NCBI GenBank assembly: GCA_002471865.1
Contig: DKQU01000060.1
Location: 20,980-55,603, forward strand
Direction of reading: 5' to 3'
DNA: 34,624 bases
DNA from: Fidelibacterota bacterium UBA7300
GTDB taxonomy: Bacteria; Fidelibacterota; Marinisomatia; Marinisomatales; UBA2128
Part shown: positions 25,601 through 34,381 of the stretch, piece after piece
Layout of the letters: each line of letters starts with the position of its first letter
Position numbering within the stretch: the stretch's first letter is position 1
Program-made: the position numbers and the translations under genes
Notes under the pieces: generated by a model
The model's database searches: none
The model's input: only the letters and a program-made list of their open reading frames with translations
Told to the model about the DNA's origin: nothing

Positions 25601-26485
25601 TTACTGTTTAGGTGGCAGCGGACTCCCAGCTGCTTCCCATGCCATTATCCAGTAGGATGCTACACGGATAGCCGCATCTTCCATCCGTTTCTTGCCAATG
25701 TTACCAGTTTCACGATAAAGGATCTCGATGTAGCTAGTGCCATCCATGGAGGCGTCGCGATTCGGAATCAGATCTTGCTGCTTTTCAGTCAGACCGGAAC
25801 GAGCTAGAGAATCTGCTCGCAGCAGTTCGAAATGAAGTGGATACGATTCTCTTACAATGGTAAACGCCATCTCCACCGGATCATTATAAGAATCAAGAAC
25901 TCCCTCTGGATTGATAGTTTCCAGTAGATAACGATCAACCATATCTGCTTCCCAACGTTTATGAATGCCTGTGTTTCCGGAAAGCTGTCCGTTATAGTTT
26001 TCCACGACATGGAGAGGCATGTGAATATCTGATATATAGTGTCCTAGCGCCGCTGCTGTCAGAGGAACATCTTCCCATTTTCCTGAACGAAAATGACCCG
26101 TAAGGCGACGAACATAATCCTCAATTCGCCAAGGTGCAGTCCCCCATGAGGGAAGATTTTCTACCCCAAACTTAATTTCAGCTTCTTTACGGTTCCGAGG
26201 GATACCTTCAAAGGGAAAATCTTCATATAGATCAGCGTCTATAAAGTGTCCATGTCCTTCATTTGGATCGTTTCCTTTCAGCCGCCACAAATCGGGGTCA
26301 ATAGAGTGCTCGGAGATATAATCAATATGAACTTTGTAGAACTCACCTAGTTGTCCTGGAAGAAGTTCCACGGCTTTACGATTGATGAGTTTGTGAGCCT
26401 TGAATCCCCAACCGAAAAGTGATGAACTGAGTAAAATCAGTAACCCAGCTACGAAAATCAGGATGCTGCGGCGGGAGGCTTTCAT
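25601..26485 (-). CDS. Zinc-dependent phospholipase C / S1-P1 nuclease family, exported
   Basis: A 294-residue protein with a signal peptide ending near LFG|WGF, so the mature N-terminal residue would be Trp26. In this superfamily the terminal Trp amine and carbonyl bind zinc. Candidate zinc ligands follow P1 nuclease spacing: Trp26, His31, Asp64, His80, His149, Asp153, His159, His175, with Glu179 where P1 nuclease has Asp. The NYNGQLSGNTGIHKRWE region resembles FCB proteins annotated as zinc-dependent phospholipase C. Substrate (phospholipid or nucleic acid) cannot be decided from sequence. It sits 16 nt after the 30-residue basic gene and 17 nt before xseA. Confidence 0.85.
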   Translation of the reverse strand: MKASRRSILIFVAGLLILLSSSLFGWGFKAHKLINRKAVELLPGQLGEFYKVHIDYISEHSIDPDLWRLKGNDPNEGHGHFIDADLYEDFPFEGIPRNRKEAEIKFGVENLPSWGTAPWRIEDYVRRLTGHFRSGKWEDVPLTAAALGHYISDIHMPLHVVENYNGQLSGNTGIHKRWEADMVDRYLLETINPEGVLDSYNDPVEMAFTIVRESYPLHFELLRADSLARSGLTEKQQDLIPNRDASMDGTSYIEILYRETGNIGKKRMEDAAIRVASYWIMAWEAAGSPLPPKQ

Positions 26486-26501
26486 GCCCTTCAGAATGGA
26501 A

Positions 26502-26594
26502 CTACTTCTTTTTCTTGTGTCGGTTGAGACGCAACTGCTTTTTCCGCTTATGGGTTTTTATCTTGCGTCTTTTACGTTTTTTTCCGCTAGGCAT
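26502..26594 (-). CDS. 30-residue basic protein, AURKAIP1/COX24 (bS22/mS38-like) family
   Basis: A short frame beginning MPSGKKRKRRKIKTHKRKKQ and ending NRHKKKK, with 17 Lys/Arg in 30 residues. It matches the small AURKAIP1/COX24-type proteins of FCB bacteria, related to mitochondrial ribosomal protein mS38 and actinobacterial bS22, which sit in the small ribosomal subunit near the decoding centre. The start lies 8 nt after the HU-gene stop, with an AAGGAA sequence upstream. A ribosomal role is inferred from family, not proven. Confidence 0.82.
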   Translation of the reverse strand: MPSGKKRKRRKIKTHKRKKQLRLNRHKKKK

Positions 26595-26602
26595 GAAATT
26601 CC

Positions 26603-26890
26603 TTACTTCATGAGTGCGTCATTCACAACTTTGCGCATGACACTTGATGGTTTAAATGTAGGCACACATCTTTCAGGCAGATAGACAGTTTCTCCTGTTC
26701 CGGGATTTCGAGCTTTCCTCGGATCACGGCGCTTCACTCCAAATGTACCAAATCCACGTAGTTCTACACGTTCATTTCGCTTCAGGGAATCAATGATAGT
26801 CGTCATGACTCCATCTAGTACCGCCTCTGTTTCTACTTTTGTCAGGCCAGTAGCTGCTGACACATTGTTTATGATATCCGCTTTTGTCAT
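26603..26890 (-). CDS. HU/IHF family DNA-binding protein
   Basis: Nucleoid-associated, DNA-bending dimer protein of 95 residues. The family signature GFGTFGVKRRDPRKARNPGTG includes the RNP motif of the DNA-intercalating arm. The C-terminal helix is atypical: FKPSSVMRKVVNDALMK replaces the usual FKPGK. It follows the lytic transglycosylase gene by 30 nt. Whether it is HU or IHF cannot be assigned, so no symbol is given. Confidence 0.93.
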   Translation of the reverse strand: MTKADIINNVSAATGLTKVETEAVLDGVMTTIIDSLKRNERVELRGFGTFGVKRRDPRKARNPGTGETVYLPERCVPTFKPSSVMRKVVNDALMK

Positions 26891-26920
26891 ATCTTATCCG
26901 CTCTTCGAAAGCCAGAAAAG

Positions 26921-28780
26921 TTAACCTTCCTTGATGTAGATTGCCAGCTTTTGTCCGGGGTGGATAAAACTGTTTCTACTAAGATTATTCCACCGCTCAA
27001 TTTTATAAATGGGAACACGATAGCGATTTGAGATATGGCTCAATGTATCTCCTTTACGTACAATGTAGGTCTCTTTTACAGATCCATTTTGGGAAGAAGA
27101 TGCTAAAGTTGGTGATGATCTTACTGGAATTGTCAGTTTCTGTCCTGGGTATATATAAGCGCCATAGCTCAGACCGTTCCATCGACGTATGGTACGAGCT
27201 GAAGTGCCATACCGCTCTGCAATATGTCCAAGAGTATCGCCCTTCCTTACCTTATAAGAGATTGTCTCTTGAGATTTCTGTGGGGAAGCTGTTGCGACTG
27301 GTCCACTAGCTGCTGAAGATGGAACTGGGATTGTCAGTTTCGTCCCTTCACGAATTTGATTATAGTTCCTGATTTTATTAACAGATGCTATATCATGCAT
27401 TGAAACACGATATTTTGAAGCTATAGCTGATAAGCTTTCCCCAGATCGAACTATATGCTGTTGATACTGAGGCGCAAAACGGCTGCTTTCAGGTAGTGCA
27501 TTAAAAGCAATAGTAAAAGACTCTCTCTTTCCGGTAGGTAGTTTAAGTGAGTATGATTGATCTGGTGGTGTAGCAAACTGTCTAAGTTCAGGATTTATCT
27601 GCTTTAGTTTCTTCACAGAAATATTGGCACACCTTGCTAAAACAGCAAGGTCAGCACTTTTTTCTACAATTACTACATCCAGTGATATCTCTTTTGTAGA
27701 CGGTGTCTTAAATCCATATCGTTCAGGATTCCGGGATATTATCGCCGCAGCAAGAAAAGTAGGAACATAGTTTCTCGTCTCTCTTGGTAGTGAATTCAAA
27801 CGCCAAAACTCAGTTGTCTGATGGAGTTTTATAGCACGATTAACTCTACCTGAGCCTGAGTTATACGCTGCCAAAGCGAGATACCAATCATCAAATTCCA
27901 GAAAGAGATCTTTGAGGTAGGCAGCTGCTGCGTTTGTTGCTTTCTCAGGATCTCTTCGTTCATCAATCCACCAGGTACGTTTAAGTCCATAGAGCTTGGC
28001 AGTTGAACTGATGAATTGCCACATTCCTGCAGCATGGGCCCGTGAATAAGCTTTAGGATTTAATCCACTTTCAACCATAGCAAGAAAAATAAGCTCTTCT
28101 GGAAGTTCATTTTTTTTGAGAATATTTGTGATTAGATCTTTGTACCCCGGATAACGTGAGAGCCAAATCTGAAAATTCCGGCGGCCCTTAGTTTGGAAGA
28201 ACTTCACAGCTTGTTCAACTCGACTGTTCATTACTAACGGTAAGTGTCCCTCGCGATCATCAATGACCTGAAATTTGTTTCCGTTAATTTCGAACTCCAA
28301 AGGCTCTAAATATTCGGCCAACTCCTCCCGCAGACTCGCAGTAGCTATAGGAGTCTCTCCTTGAGTTATGGTACTGAAATAATTTTCGTATGAATAGAGT
28401 AAAGTTGTTTCGAACCGACCGAACTCCTCCTGATCATCGGGTAACATCTCACCTAATTGCTCCGCCTGATTTAATAAAGTTACTATTTTATCGATGAGAT
28501 AGATTACTTCCGATGTATCATCATGCTGATCAGCAATAAGGGCTTCGGCAAAAAGTTCTTTAGCATCCGATAGAATAAAGGAAAAACCTTTTCCGGGATC
28601 TATATGCTGTATGGACGGTATACTTTCATGTTGAATCTGAGATGAATCAACTTGAATATCTGATAAATCAACAGCAGCACTATCTACAATTGTGGAGTCT
28701 GGAGTTTGAGGAATTGCGGCAAACAACCGGGATGCAATCCCTGCCAATAGAATCAAACGAGTAAAAGGGAGTTTATTCAT
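26921..28780 (-). CDS. Lytic transglycosylase with three LysM domains (MltD-like)
   Basis: Periplasmic murein-cleaving enzyme of 619 residues. A signal peptide covers about residues 1-21. A helical region of unknown fold follows, then the SLT domain (about 205-320) with the probable catalytic Glu237 in MVESGLNP, GMWQFISSTA (252-261) and AAYNSGSGRVNRAI (304-317). LysM peptidoglycan-binding domains lie at about 441-486, 508-552 and 571-616. The layout is that of MltD. The last two LysM domains are much alike (both start with VRKGDTL), suggesting duplication. No lipobox Cys is visible, so it may be soluble or membrane-tethered. Confidence 0.93.
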   Translation of the reverse strand: MNKLPFTRLILLAGIASRLFAAIPQTPDSTIVDSAAVDLSDIQVDSSQIQHESIPSIQHIDPGKGFSFILSDAKELFAEALIADQHDDTSEVIYLIDKIVTLLNQAEQLGEMLPDDQEEFGRFETTLLYSYENYFSTITQGETPIATASLREELAEYLEPLEFEINGNKFQVIDDREGHLPLVMNSRVEQAVKFFQTKGRRNFQIWLSRYPGYKDLITNILKKNELPEELIFLAMVESGLNPKAYSRAHAAGMWQFISSTAKLYGLKRTWWIDERRDPEKATNAAAAYLKDLFLEFDDWYLALAAYNSGSGRVNRAIKLHQTTEFWRLNSLPRETRNYVPTFLAAAIISRNPERYGFKTPSTKEISLDVVIVEKSADLAVLARCANISVKKLKQINPELRQFATPPDQSYSLKLPTGKRESFTIAFNALPESSRFAPQYQQHIVRSGESLSAIASKYRVSMHDIASVNKIRNYNQIREGTKLTIPVPSSAASGPVATASPQKSQETISYKVRKGDTLGHIAERYGTSARTIRRWNGLSYGAYIYPGQKLTIPVRSSPTLASSSQNGSVKETYIVRKGDTLSHISNRYRVPIYKIERWNNLSRNSFIHPGQKLAIYIKEG

Positions 28781-28822
28781 ACTTAGTAAAGAGAGCGAAG
28801 TTACTTTTTAGAGCATCTTTCA

Positions 28823-29308
28823 TCAAGAAGTTTTATCCCTCTCAAGAGCCGCTGCCCGGCGAATTATATCGCGAGTTGCCTCTCCTTCAATCAGGGGAAT
28901 TCGAACCACTTGACCTCCCCAAGAACTCACCTCTGCTCCCCCGACAATTTCTTCTGTATTATAGTCAGCACCTTTCACCAGAACGTGGGGCTGAAGATCA
29001 CAGATCAGTGCCAAAGGTGTCTCCTCATCGAAGATCGTTACATAATCTACGGCTTCCAAAGCATTTAGAAGTATAGCACGGTTTTCCTCTGACTGTATAG
29101 GACGACCACTACCCTTAAGTTTCTCTACTGATCTATCTGAATTGAGACCTACAACCAAGCAGTCACCCAACTCTCGTGCCTGCCGGAGCAACTCCACATG
29201 TCCGCGGTGAAGCAGGTCAAAACAGCCGTTTGTGAATACGACTATTTTCCCCTTCTCTTTCAGAGATAGGCTCATTTTTATTAAATCTTCACGAGACACG
29301 ACAGTCAT
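28823..29308 (-). CDS. rfaE2: D-glycero-beta-D-manno-heptose 1-phosphate adenylyltransferase
   Basis: Cytidylyltransferase-fold enzyme that activates heptose 1-phosphate for lipopolysaccharide inner-core synthesis. TNGCFDLLHRGH carries the HxGH motif (His34-His37); GLNSDRSVEKLKG and the late GEATRDII complete the fold. The 161-residue protein equals the C-terminal half of HldE, with no kinase domain attached. The start at the ATG overlapping the DUF2851 stop (TAATG) is preferred to the upstream GTG at 29329. It implies a heptose-containing outer-membrane glycan; the kinase partner is not in the window. Confidence 0.92.
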   Translation of the reverse strand: MTVVSREDLIKMSLSLKEKGKIVVFTNGCFDLLHRGHVELLRQARELGDCLVVGLNSDRSVEKLKGSGRPIQSEENRAILLNALEAVDYVTIFDEETPLALICDLQPHVLVKGADYNTEEIVGGAEVSSWGGQVVRIPLIEGEATRDIIRRAAALERDKTS

Positions 29309-30486
29309 TACTCTATCTTCAATGGACACAATTCACACAGTTTTTCATTGCAATAACGAGTCTGTAGTGTCAACAGTCCCTGTCGCACTCCAAAAGATTT
29401 TAGAAGCTTTGGACTTAGGAAATCTTTAAACTGACGATCCAGTTTCCCATAAGTCTGACTGTTCTTCAATCTCCACCACTCCTCTATCAGTTGAACCATT
29501 CTTTCGGAATTTTCTTCTTGCCAAGCTGCTTGAAACGGTACGATTACATTTCCAAGCCATTCAAAACACCAGCTTTGACCGGGAAGACTTTTGTTAAACA
29601 TACCACTAAGAGCCTTGAATGTTCCATCCTCTGGATTCGACCAAGGCTCCCAACCCGACAAAAGTTTGACTGCCACAGCAGCTCCGAATTTAAGTCTGCT
29701 CTCAGGATGAGCTGCCGGTCTGATTCCGCATCTTCTCCAAGCAAAAGAATGATTTAATTGTTTGTCTCCTTCATGAAAACCACTCTCATGAAGAAGATAT
29801 TTATGTATTTTCACTTCATCGGGTAAATGTTCTAACTTTCTAAGCGGAGTTATTCTGCTCAATCGAAGGAAATTATCCTCATTCCCTTTGAGCCCTAAAG
29901 CCCAAAATGTAGATTCATAAAAAGCCTGTCGGATATCACCACATCTTTTAACGGATTCCCTGGCAGCCGATTTCTTCGCTCCCCATCGGATGTGTGTCAG
30001 TGGCCATAAAGCACTTATCACTCTCTCAGAATCGATGACTGTATCCAATCTGCAACTGTTAGAGGACAATCTCTCTACATCTTTAATTGGAACTATCACT
30101 GCAGGAACAGCTCTCCCATCAGTTTTTTTTGCCCGAAATGAATTAATCTCCGAAACCACATGAAGCACAACATTATCATAACAGGGATTTGTCTGATGTC
30201 CATGATTGTTCCAATCTTTTTCCCTCAAGTGAAATTCAACATCTCCGTGTAAAAGTCCTTTAGATGATAGTAGTAAAACACCGTTTACATCGGGCCCATC
30301 ATATCGATTTTTTTCGCCGTATTCCAGCAGATGAATTATCTCCCCTTCAACTGTTAGTAATCGACTCCCGATTGGCAAACCAAACCACCAGATAGACAAC
30401 TGCTCTTCTCTTAGCCATCCGTCATTAGGTTCATAAACGGCGGGAGATAGCATGTTTAACTTCAGGATGTACTTTCCTTGTCTCAA
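29308..30486 (-). CDS. DUF2851 family protein
   Basis: A 392-residue protein of unknown function, recognised by the N-terminal region EGEIIHLLEYGEKNRYDGPD and LHGDVEFHLREKDW. The family is found mainly in Bacteroidetes and relatives. No membrane segments or signal peptide are visible, so it is probably cytoplasmic. The extreme C-terminus carries Cys379, Cys384 and Cys387 (CNEKLCELC), which could bind a metal or iron-sulfur cluster. The ATG start overlaps plsC by 4 nt and the stop overlaps rfaE2 by 1 nt, a tight coupling with envelope genes. Confidence 0.85.
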   Translation of the reverse strand: MRQGKYILKLNMLSPAVYEPNDGWLREEQLSIWWFGLPIGSRLLTVEGEIIHLLEYGEKNRYDGPDVNGVLLLSSKGLLHGDVEFHLREKDWNNHGHQTNPCYDNVVLHVVSEINSFRAKKTDGRAVPAVIVPIKDVERLSSNSCRLDTVIDSERVISALWPLTHIRWGAKKSAARESVKRCGDIRQAFYESTFWALGLKGNEDNFLRLSRITPLRKLEHLPDEVKIHKYLLHESGFHEGDKQLNHSFAWRRCGIRPAAHPESRLKFGAAVAVKLLSGWEPWSNPEDGTFKALSGMFNKSLPGQSWCFEWLGNVIVPFQAAWQEENSERMVQLIEEWWRLKNSQTYGKLDRQFKDFLSPKLLKSFGVRQGLLTLQTRYCNEKLCELCPLKIE

Positions 30487-31217
30487 GGGTTAACTTGGTT
30501 CATTTTTGTATGCCATGCTTCCCTCATAAAAGATACTTTTTCTTCTATTAAATCTGTAAAATCTTGAGCATTTTTTCCTTGCCACTCAATCGTCTCAATA
30601 GGATGATCAATTCGCAGTTCCACATCTCCCGCTCTAACAAGATAAGATCCCATTTTGTTGATCTGCATGGTACCGCAAATAGCCATTGGTACAACAGGCA
30701 TTCCAACCTTGATAGCCAATCGAAGTGCCCCTCGCTTGAAAGGGAACATTTTATTAGTTACAGTCCTCTCTCCCTCAGGAAATATCAGCACAGAACGGGG
30801 ATTCTTCCGGAGCGATTTTTCCGCTTTCCTGATGGTTTCCACTGCCTTTCTCATTCTGTAACGGTCGATGAAAATGTGCTTTGTACACCTCATTGCCCAG
30901 CCCAGAAAAGGTACATTTTTCAACTCTATCTTGGCCAAAGATACCACATGAAACGGCAGTACCGCAAAACAGAGAGGAATATCGAAGGCACTTTCATGAT
31001 TGGCCGCAAAAAAATAGTGCCGAGCCCGATCCAGCTTGTCAAGTCCTGAAATGCGGTATCGGACACCGCTGACTTTCAGCATAATCCAAGACCACAAGCG
31101 CATGATTTTGCCGCCCGCATGTCCGTGACGATCAAAGGGTGACATTATAAGAATTACTGTACCGAGCACTGTTGTCCAGATAAGATGGTTTATCAGGACA
31201 AAAGTAGTTCGGATCAT
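30483..31217 (-). CDS. 1-acyl-sn-glycerol-3-phosphate acyltransferase (PlsC family)
   Basis: Membrane-associated acyltransferase that makes phosphatidic acid from lysophosphatidic acid. The 244-residue protein has an N-terminal membrane segment (about 5-27), the catalytic HX4D motif at His74-Asp79 (NHESAFD), and the FPEGERT block (146-152) that binds the glycerol phosphate. The start lies 17 nt after the serS stop. Other substrates are possible, since the family is broad, but the motifs fit a standard PlsC. Confidence 0.92.
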   Translation of the reverse strand: MIRTTFVLINHLIWTTVLGTVILIMSPFDRHGHAGGKIMRLWSWIMLKVSGVRYRISGLDKLDRARHYFFAANHESAFDIPLCFAVLPFHVVSLAKIELKNVPFLGWAMRCTKHIFIDRYRMRKAVETIRKAEKSLRKNPRSVLIFPEGERTVTNKMFPFKRGALRLAIKVGMPVVPMAICGTMQINKMGSYLVRAGDVELRIDHPIETIEWQGKNAQDFTDLIEEKVSFMREAWHTKMNQVNP

Positions 31218-31234
31218 GAGCTATCCGCCATCGG

Positions 31235-32497
31235 TTATTTCAAGAGTGATGTATGCATATACGGCTGGAGCGGTTCCGGAATCCAGACCGTTCCGTCATC
31301 CTGCTGATAGGTTTCCAGCAGAGCTACCATGAGACGTGGGGTCGCTACACCGGATCCGTTAAGGGTGTGAACGAACGATGTCTTGCCGTCTTCCTTACGG
31401 TAGCGAATGTTGGCTCGCCGCGCCTGAAAATCTTCGAAATTGCTACAGCTGGACACTTCCAGCCAACGCTTCTCACCTGGAGCCCACACCTCAAGATCGT
31501 AGCATTTGGCTGCGGCAAAGCTCAGATCTCCGGTACTGAGAAGTGCTACTCGGTAGTGTAACCCGAGAGCCTGCAGGATAGATTCAGCGTCCGATGTTAA
31601 ACTTTCCAGTTCATCATAAGAATCTTCCGGCTTCACAAATTTGACCAGTTCCACTTTGTTAAATTGGTGTACTCGCAGCAACCCTCGAGTATCTCTGCCA
31701 TAAGATCCTGCCTCTCGTCTAAAACACGGTGAGTAGGCCACATACTGTTTTGGAAGATCTTTGCCTGACATAATTTCTTCCTTGTGGATATTGGTTACCG
31801 GGACCTCAGCAGTAGGAATCAGGAATAGATCATCCTGCTCCACAATGTACATGTCATCTTCCAGTTTAGGGAGTTGTCCTGTCGTCTCCGCTGCCTGCCG
31901 GAGCGTGATGAAAGGCGTTCGCACTTCACGGTAGCCCTCCTGCAGATGATGATCCAGCATAAAGTTGATGAGAGCCCGCTCTAGAATCGCTCCCTGTCCC
32001 GTATACAATGGAAACCCTGAACCGGAAATGGCAGCACCCCGTTCCATATCCAAAAGATCCAATTTTGTTGCTAGTTCCAAGTGAGGAAGCGGCTCGAAAT
32101 CGAACTTCGGCATCTCTCCCCAGCTGCGGACATGTTCATTGGCAGACTCATCTTTCCCCACTGGAACCGATTCGTGTGGAATGTTTGGAACCCACATTAA
32201 CTTTTCATGAAGTTCCTCTCGATTTTCAGCAAGTTCTCCATCCAACTCCTTGATGCGTTTGGAAACATCCTGCATTTCAGAAATCTGCTCACGTGCATCT
32301 TTACCTACTTGTTTTAGTTGGCTGATTTCTTCACTAGACCGGTTTCGCATCGCCTTCATATCTTCCACATCCTTGATAATCTTGCGTACTTTGCCATCCA
32401 GAGCGAGGATACCTTTAATATCTATTTTTTCGCCCTTATTGGCGGCACCTTGATCCACAAATTCCGGATGTTCCCGTATTGTTTTGAGTGATAACAT
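31235..32497 (-). CDS. serS: Serine-tRNA ligase
   Basis: Class II aminoacyl-tRNA synthetase, charging tRNA-Ser and tRNA-Sec. It has 420 residues: an N-terminal coiled-coil arm (about 30-100) that grips the long variable arm of the tRNA, then the catalytic core with TAEVP (229-233), motif 2 FRREAGSYGRDT (259-270) and motif 3 GVATPRLMVALLETYQ (383-398). The length is normal. The ATG follows a weak AAAGG site. It heads the minus-strand housekeeping run. Confidence 0.97.
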   Translation of the reverse strand: MLSLKTIREHPEFVDQGAANKGEKIDIKGILALDGKVRKIIKDVEDMKAMRNRSSEEISQLKQVGKDAREQISEMQDVSKRIKELDGELAENREELHEKLMWVPNIPHESVPVGKDESANEHVRSWGEMPKFDFEPLPHLELATKLDLLDMERGAAISGSGFPLYTGQGAILERALINFMLDHHLQEGYREVRTPFITLRQAAETTGQLPKLEDDMYIVEQDDLFLIPTAEVPVTNIHKEEIMSGKDLPKQYVAYSPCFRREAGSYGRDTRGLLRVHQFNKVELVKFVKPEDSYDELESLTSDAESILQALGLHYRVALLSTGDLSFAAAKCYDLEVWAPGEKRWLEVSSCSNFEDFQARRANIRYRKEDGKTSFVHTLNGSGVATPRLMVALLETYQQDDGTVWIPEPLQPYMHTSLLK

Positions 32498-32624
32498 TTG
32501 TTTAAAACCTTTGCTTTTGATTGGTCAAAATCAGTTTGGAAGTTAAATCGTGAGAGGAGAAATTACCATCCAATTTCCCAACTCAGCCCTTATAAATTAC
32601 ACAATTAATGTACTTCGAATGATT

Positions 32625-34202
32625 TTACAAACCGATGACCAGTTTTAAAACAGCATCCATCTTCTGATCAGATGTCCGGTCATCCTCAGAAACATCCAAT
32701 CTCTGAATCCAATTATCACTGTGAAGTTCCAGTTCCAGCTTGAGCCAGGAATTCATGGCTACTGCACCCTTTATGCCCATAATGGTACGAGTTTCTACAT
32801 CTCCATCATACGTCTTATAAAGAAAATCTACTGATTGATGATCGTATTGTTCATCAATCGTCTCATCAGTTACTTCTCCTCTCCGTGTTTTTTGATAAAA
32901 TAGCTGTAGCCACAGATTTTCTCTCGGCATAAAGTCTATACCGGTAAAGAAATTATCGGAATTCGGTCCTGACCAATAACCGAGCCAATGACCGTGGTGT
33001 TCAAAGGTGTTTACCTGACTTCTGTGCACGTAAACGTAAGGGGACAGACGGGTATATTCTACTCTTAACAAAGGTGACCAATCCTTTAAAGCAGGTATAC
33101 TTATAGTAGCTCCAATCTGGTATGCAGTCCAGCTTCGGCTGCTGTCAGAAAAGGTGTCCACAAAATCCCACTCATCTAAGTAGAAAGCTCCATAAAACCT
33201 GCCCAAATCTCTTATCACCCAGTCAAAATCGAAAAACATCTGGAGATTATCTGAATCACCTAAATCGTGCTGAGACGACCAAGTGAAAAGGAACGGTATC
33301 AGATACGCAGGTTCTACTCCTCGTCCTCCATAAATAACCGATTCACCGAAACCGAGCCGAAGATTCTTTTTTATCCACACATCTATCCGATGAGCTGCCA
33401 AGTATTTTCTTATGAGTGGTAATCCCCCATGAGGTCCGTAAACATCTAAGTAAGTGGAGTCATCCAGATTTGAATTTAGCCATCCATGAATAGCCGAAAA
33501 TTGCCAATTCTCAGAAAACTTATGTCTGAAACCTAAGTTACTAAAACTGGGAGCTTTCTTCGAAAAGAACAGTTGACCTGTATAGCCCGGCCCCCAAATT
33601 GGATTTGATTTACCGATTGTAAATTCGCCTCCAGGATAAAAGAGGATAATCCCTCCATCGCCAACATCGTACTCTGACCAAGTAGAGTCACTGCCGTGAA
33701 AGGATACTCGTCCCGGTTCTTGACTGGAACTGAAATCATGCCCAAACTGATTGAGATTTTCTTCGCTCAGTACAGAGTGCTTTTCGAACCGAGACCAGAG
33801 CAATATATTGTACTTTCCAGTTGGAGGCAGATGATAACGGGCCACAACTGTTACCACAGGAGCAACGTCCAAAACAGTTCCGCTCCGGTTCACATCACTA
33901 CCCTTTGCTGAACCTGTCCCCTCCAGAGCCGGGTAGAATTTCAGGCGGTTTTTCCGTAAACGGATATCTCCCCAGTCAGTCGTCTTGAGATCACTACCGC
34001 CGAACCCTTTCTCTGCCTGCCACGAGTGATCCCAGCGATTACTCAGATAACCATCTACTTTTCCCGTAGCAATTACCTGACATTCAACTAAATAGAGTGA
34101 AGGAGCTTTTGATCGAACTAGATTCTGCCCCAAAATCCCATCCATCAATAGACAGATTCCCAAACCAATGAATAGCACTTCTAATCGCAAAATTTTGATC
34201 AT
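32625..34202 (-). CDS. Wzi-like capsule assembly outer-membrane protein
   Basis: A 525-residue protein with a signal peptide (about 1-25) and repeated alternating polar/aromatic strands typical of an outer-membrane beta-barrel. Features such as DIRLRKNRLKFYP, FYPGGEFTIGKSNPIWGPGY and GVEPAYLIPFLF fit the capsule assembly Wzi family common in FCB bacteria, whose E. coli member holds capsule on the surface. The ATG lies just after TAAGGAG. The adjacent sugar-transferase gene supports a role in surface polysaccharide. It may be an unrelated barrel of similar design. Confidence 0.75.
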   Translation of the reverse strand: MIKILRLEVLFIGLGICLLMDGILGQNLVRSKAPSLYLVECQVIATGKVDGYLSNRWDHSWQAEKGFGGSDLKTTDWGDIRLRKNRLKFYPALEGTGSAKGSDVNRSGTVLDVAPVVTVVARYHLPPTGKYNILLWSRFEKHSVLSEENLNQFGHDFSSSQEPGRVSFHGSDSTWSEYDVGDGGIILFYPGGEFTIGKSNPIWGPGYTGQLFFSKKAPSFSNLGFRHKFSENWQFSAIHGWLNSNLDDSTYLDVYGPHGGLPLIRKYLAAHRIDVWIKKNLRLGFGESVIYGGRGVEPAYLIPFLFTWSSQHDLGDSDNLQMFFDFDWVIRDLGRFYGAFYLDEWDFVDTFSDSSRSWTAYQIGATISIPALKDWSPLLRVEYTRLSPYVYVHRSQVNTFEHHGHWLGYWSGPNSDNFFTGIDFMPRENLWLQLFYQKTRRGEVTDETIDEQYDHQSVDFLYKTYDGDVETRTIMGIKGAVAMNSWLKLELELHSDNWIQRLDVSEDDRTSDQKMDAVLKLVIGL

Positions 34203-34321
34203 GTCTCCTTATTACGTGGAAGAATACGTTAGACAGAAAATAGACTTGAAGTGTCGCTTTTCAAATCGATTTCCATTATAGTGTTATTTATCCAAGGTCA
34301 ATAGTTAATAATTAAAGGTTT

Positions 34322-34344
34322 ACAGTTGATTAATAATCAATTGT
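34322..34344. repeat. AT-rich inverted repeat upstream of the Wzi-like gene
   Basis: ACAGTTGATT and AATCAATTGT form 10-bp arms with one mismatch around AAT. It lies in the 179-nt spacer (34203-34381) between the sugar transferase and the Wzi-like gene, about 120 nt before the latter's start. It may be an operator or an RNA hairpin; chance is possible in such AT-rich sequence. Nothing else was recognised in the spacer. Confidence 0.35.
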
Positions 34345-34381
34345 CAATCGTGCACAGCACCCTTCGGGGAAATAGAAAATC

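Noticed and set aside
32515..32530. TTTTGA-TTGG-TCAAAA hairpin and nearby TTGACC as serS promoter or terminator
   Set aside because: The stem is short and AT-only apart from one pair, and any -10 element would sit too close to the serS start.
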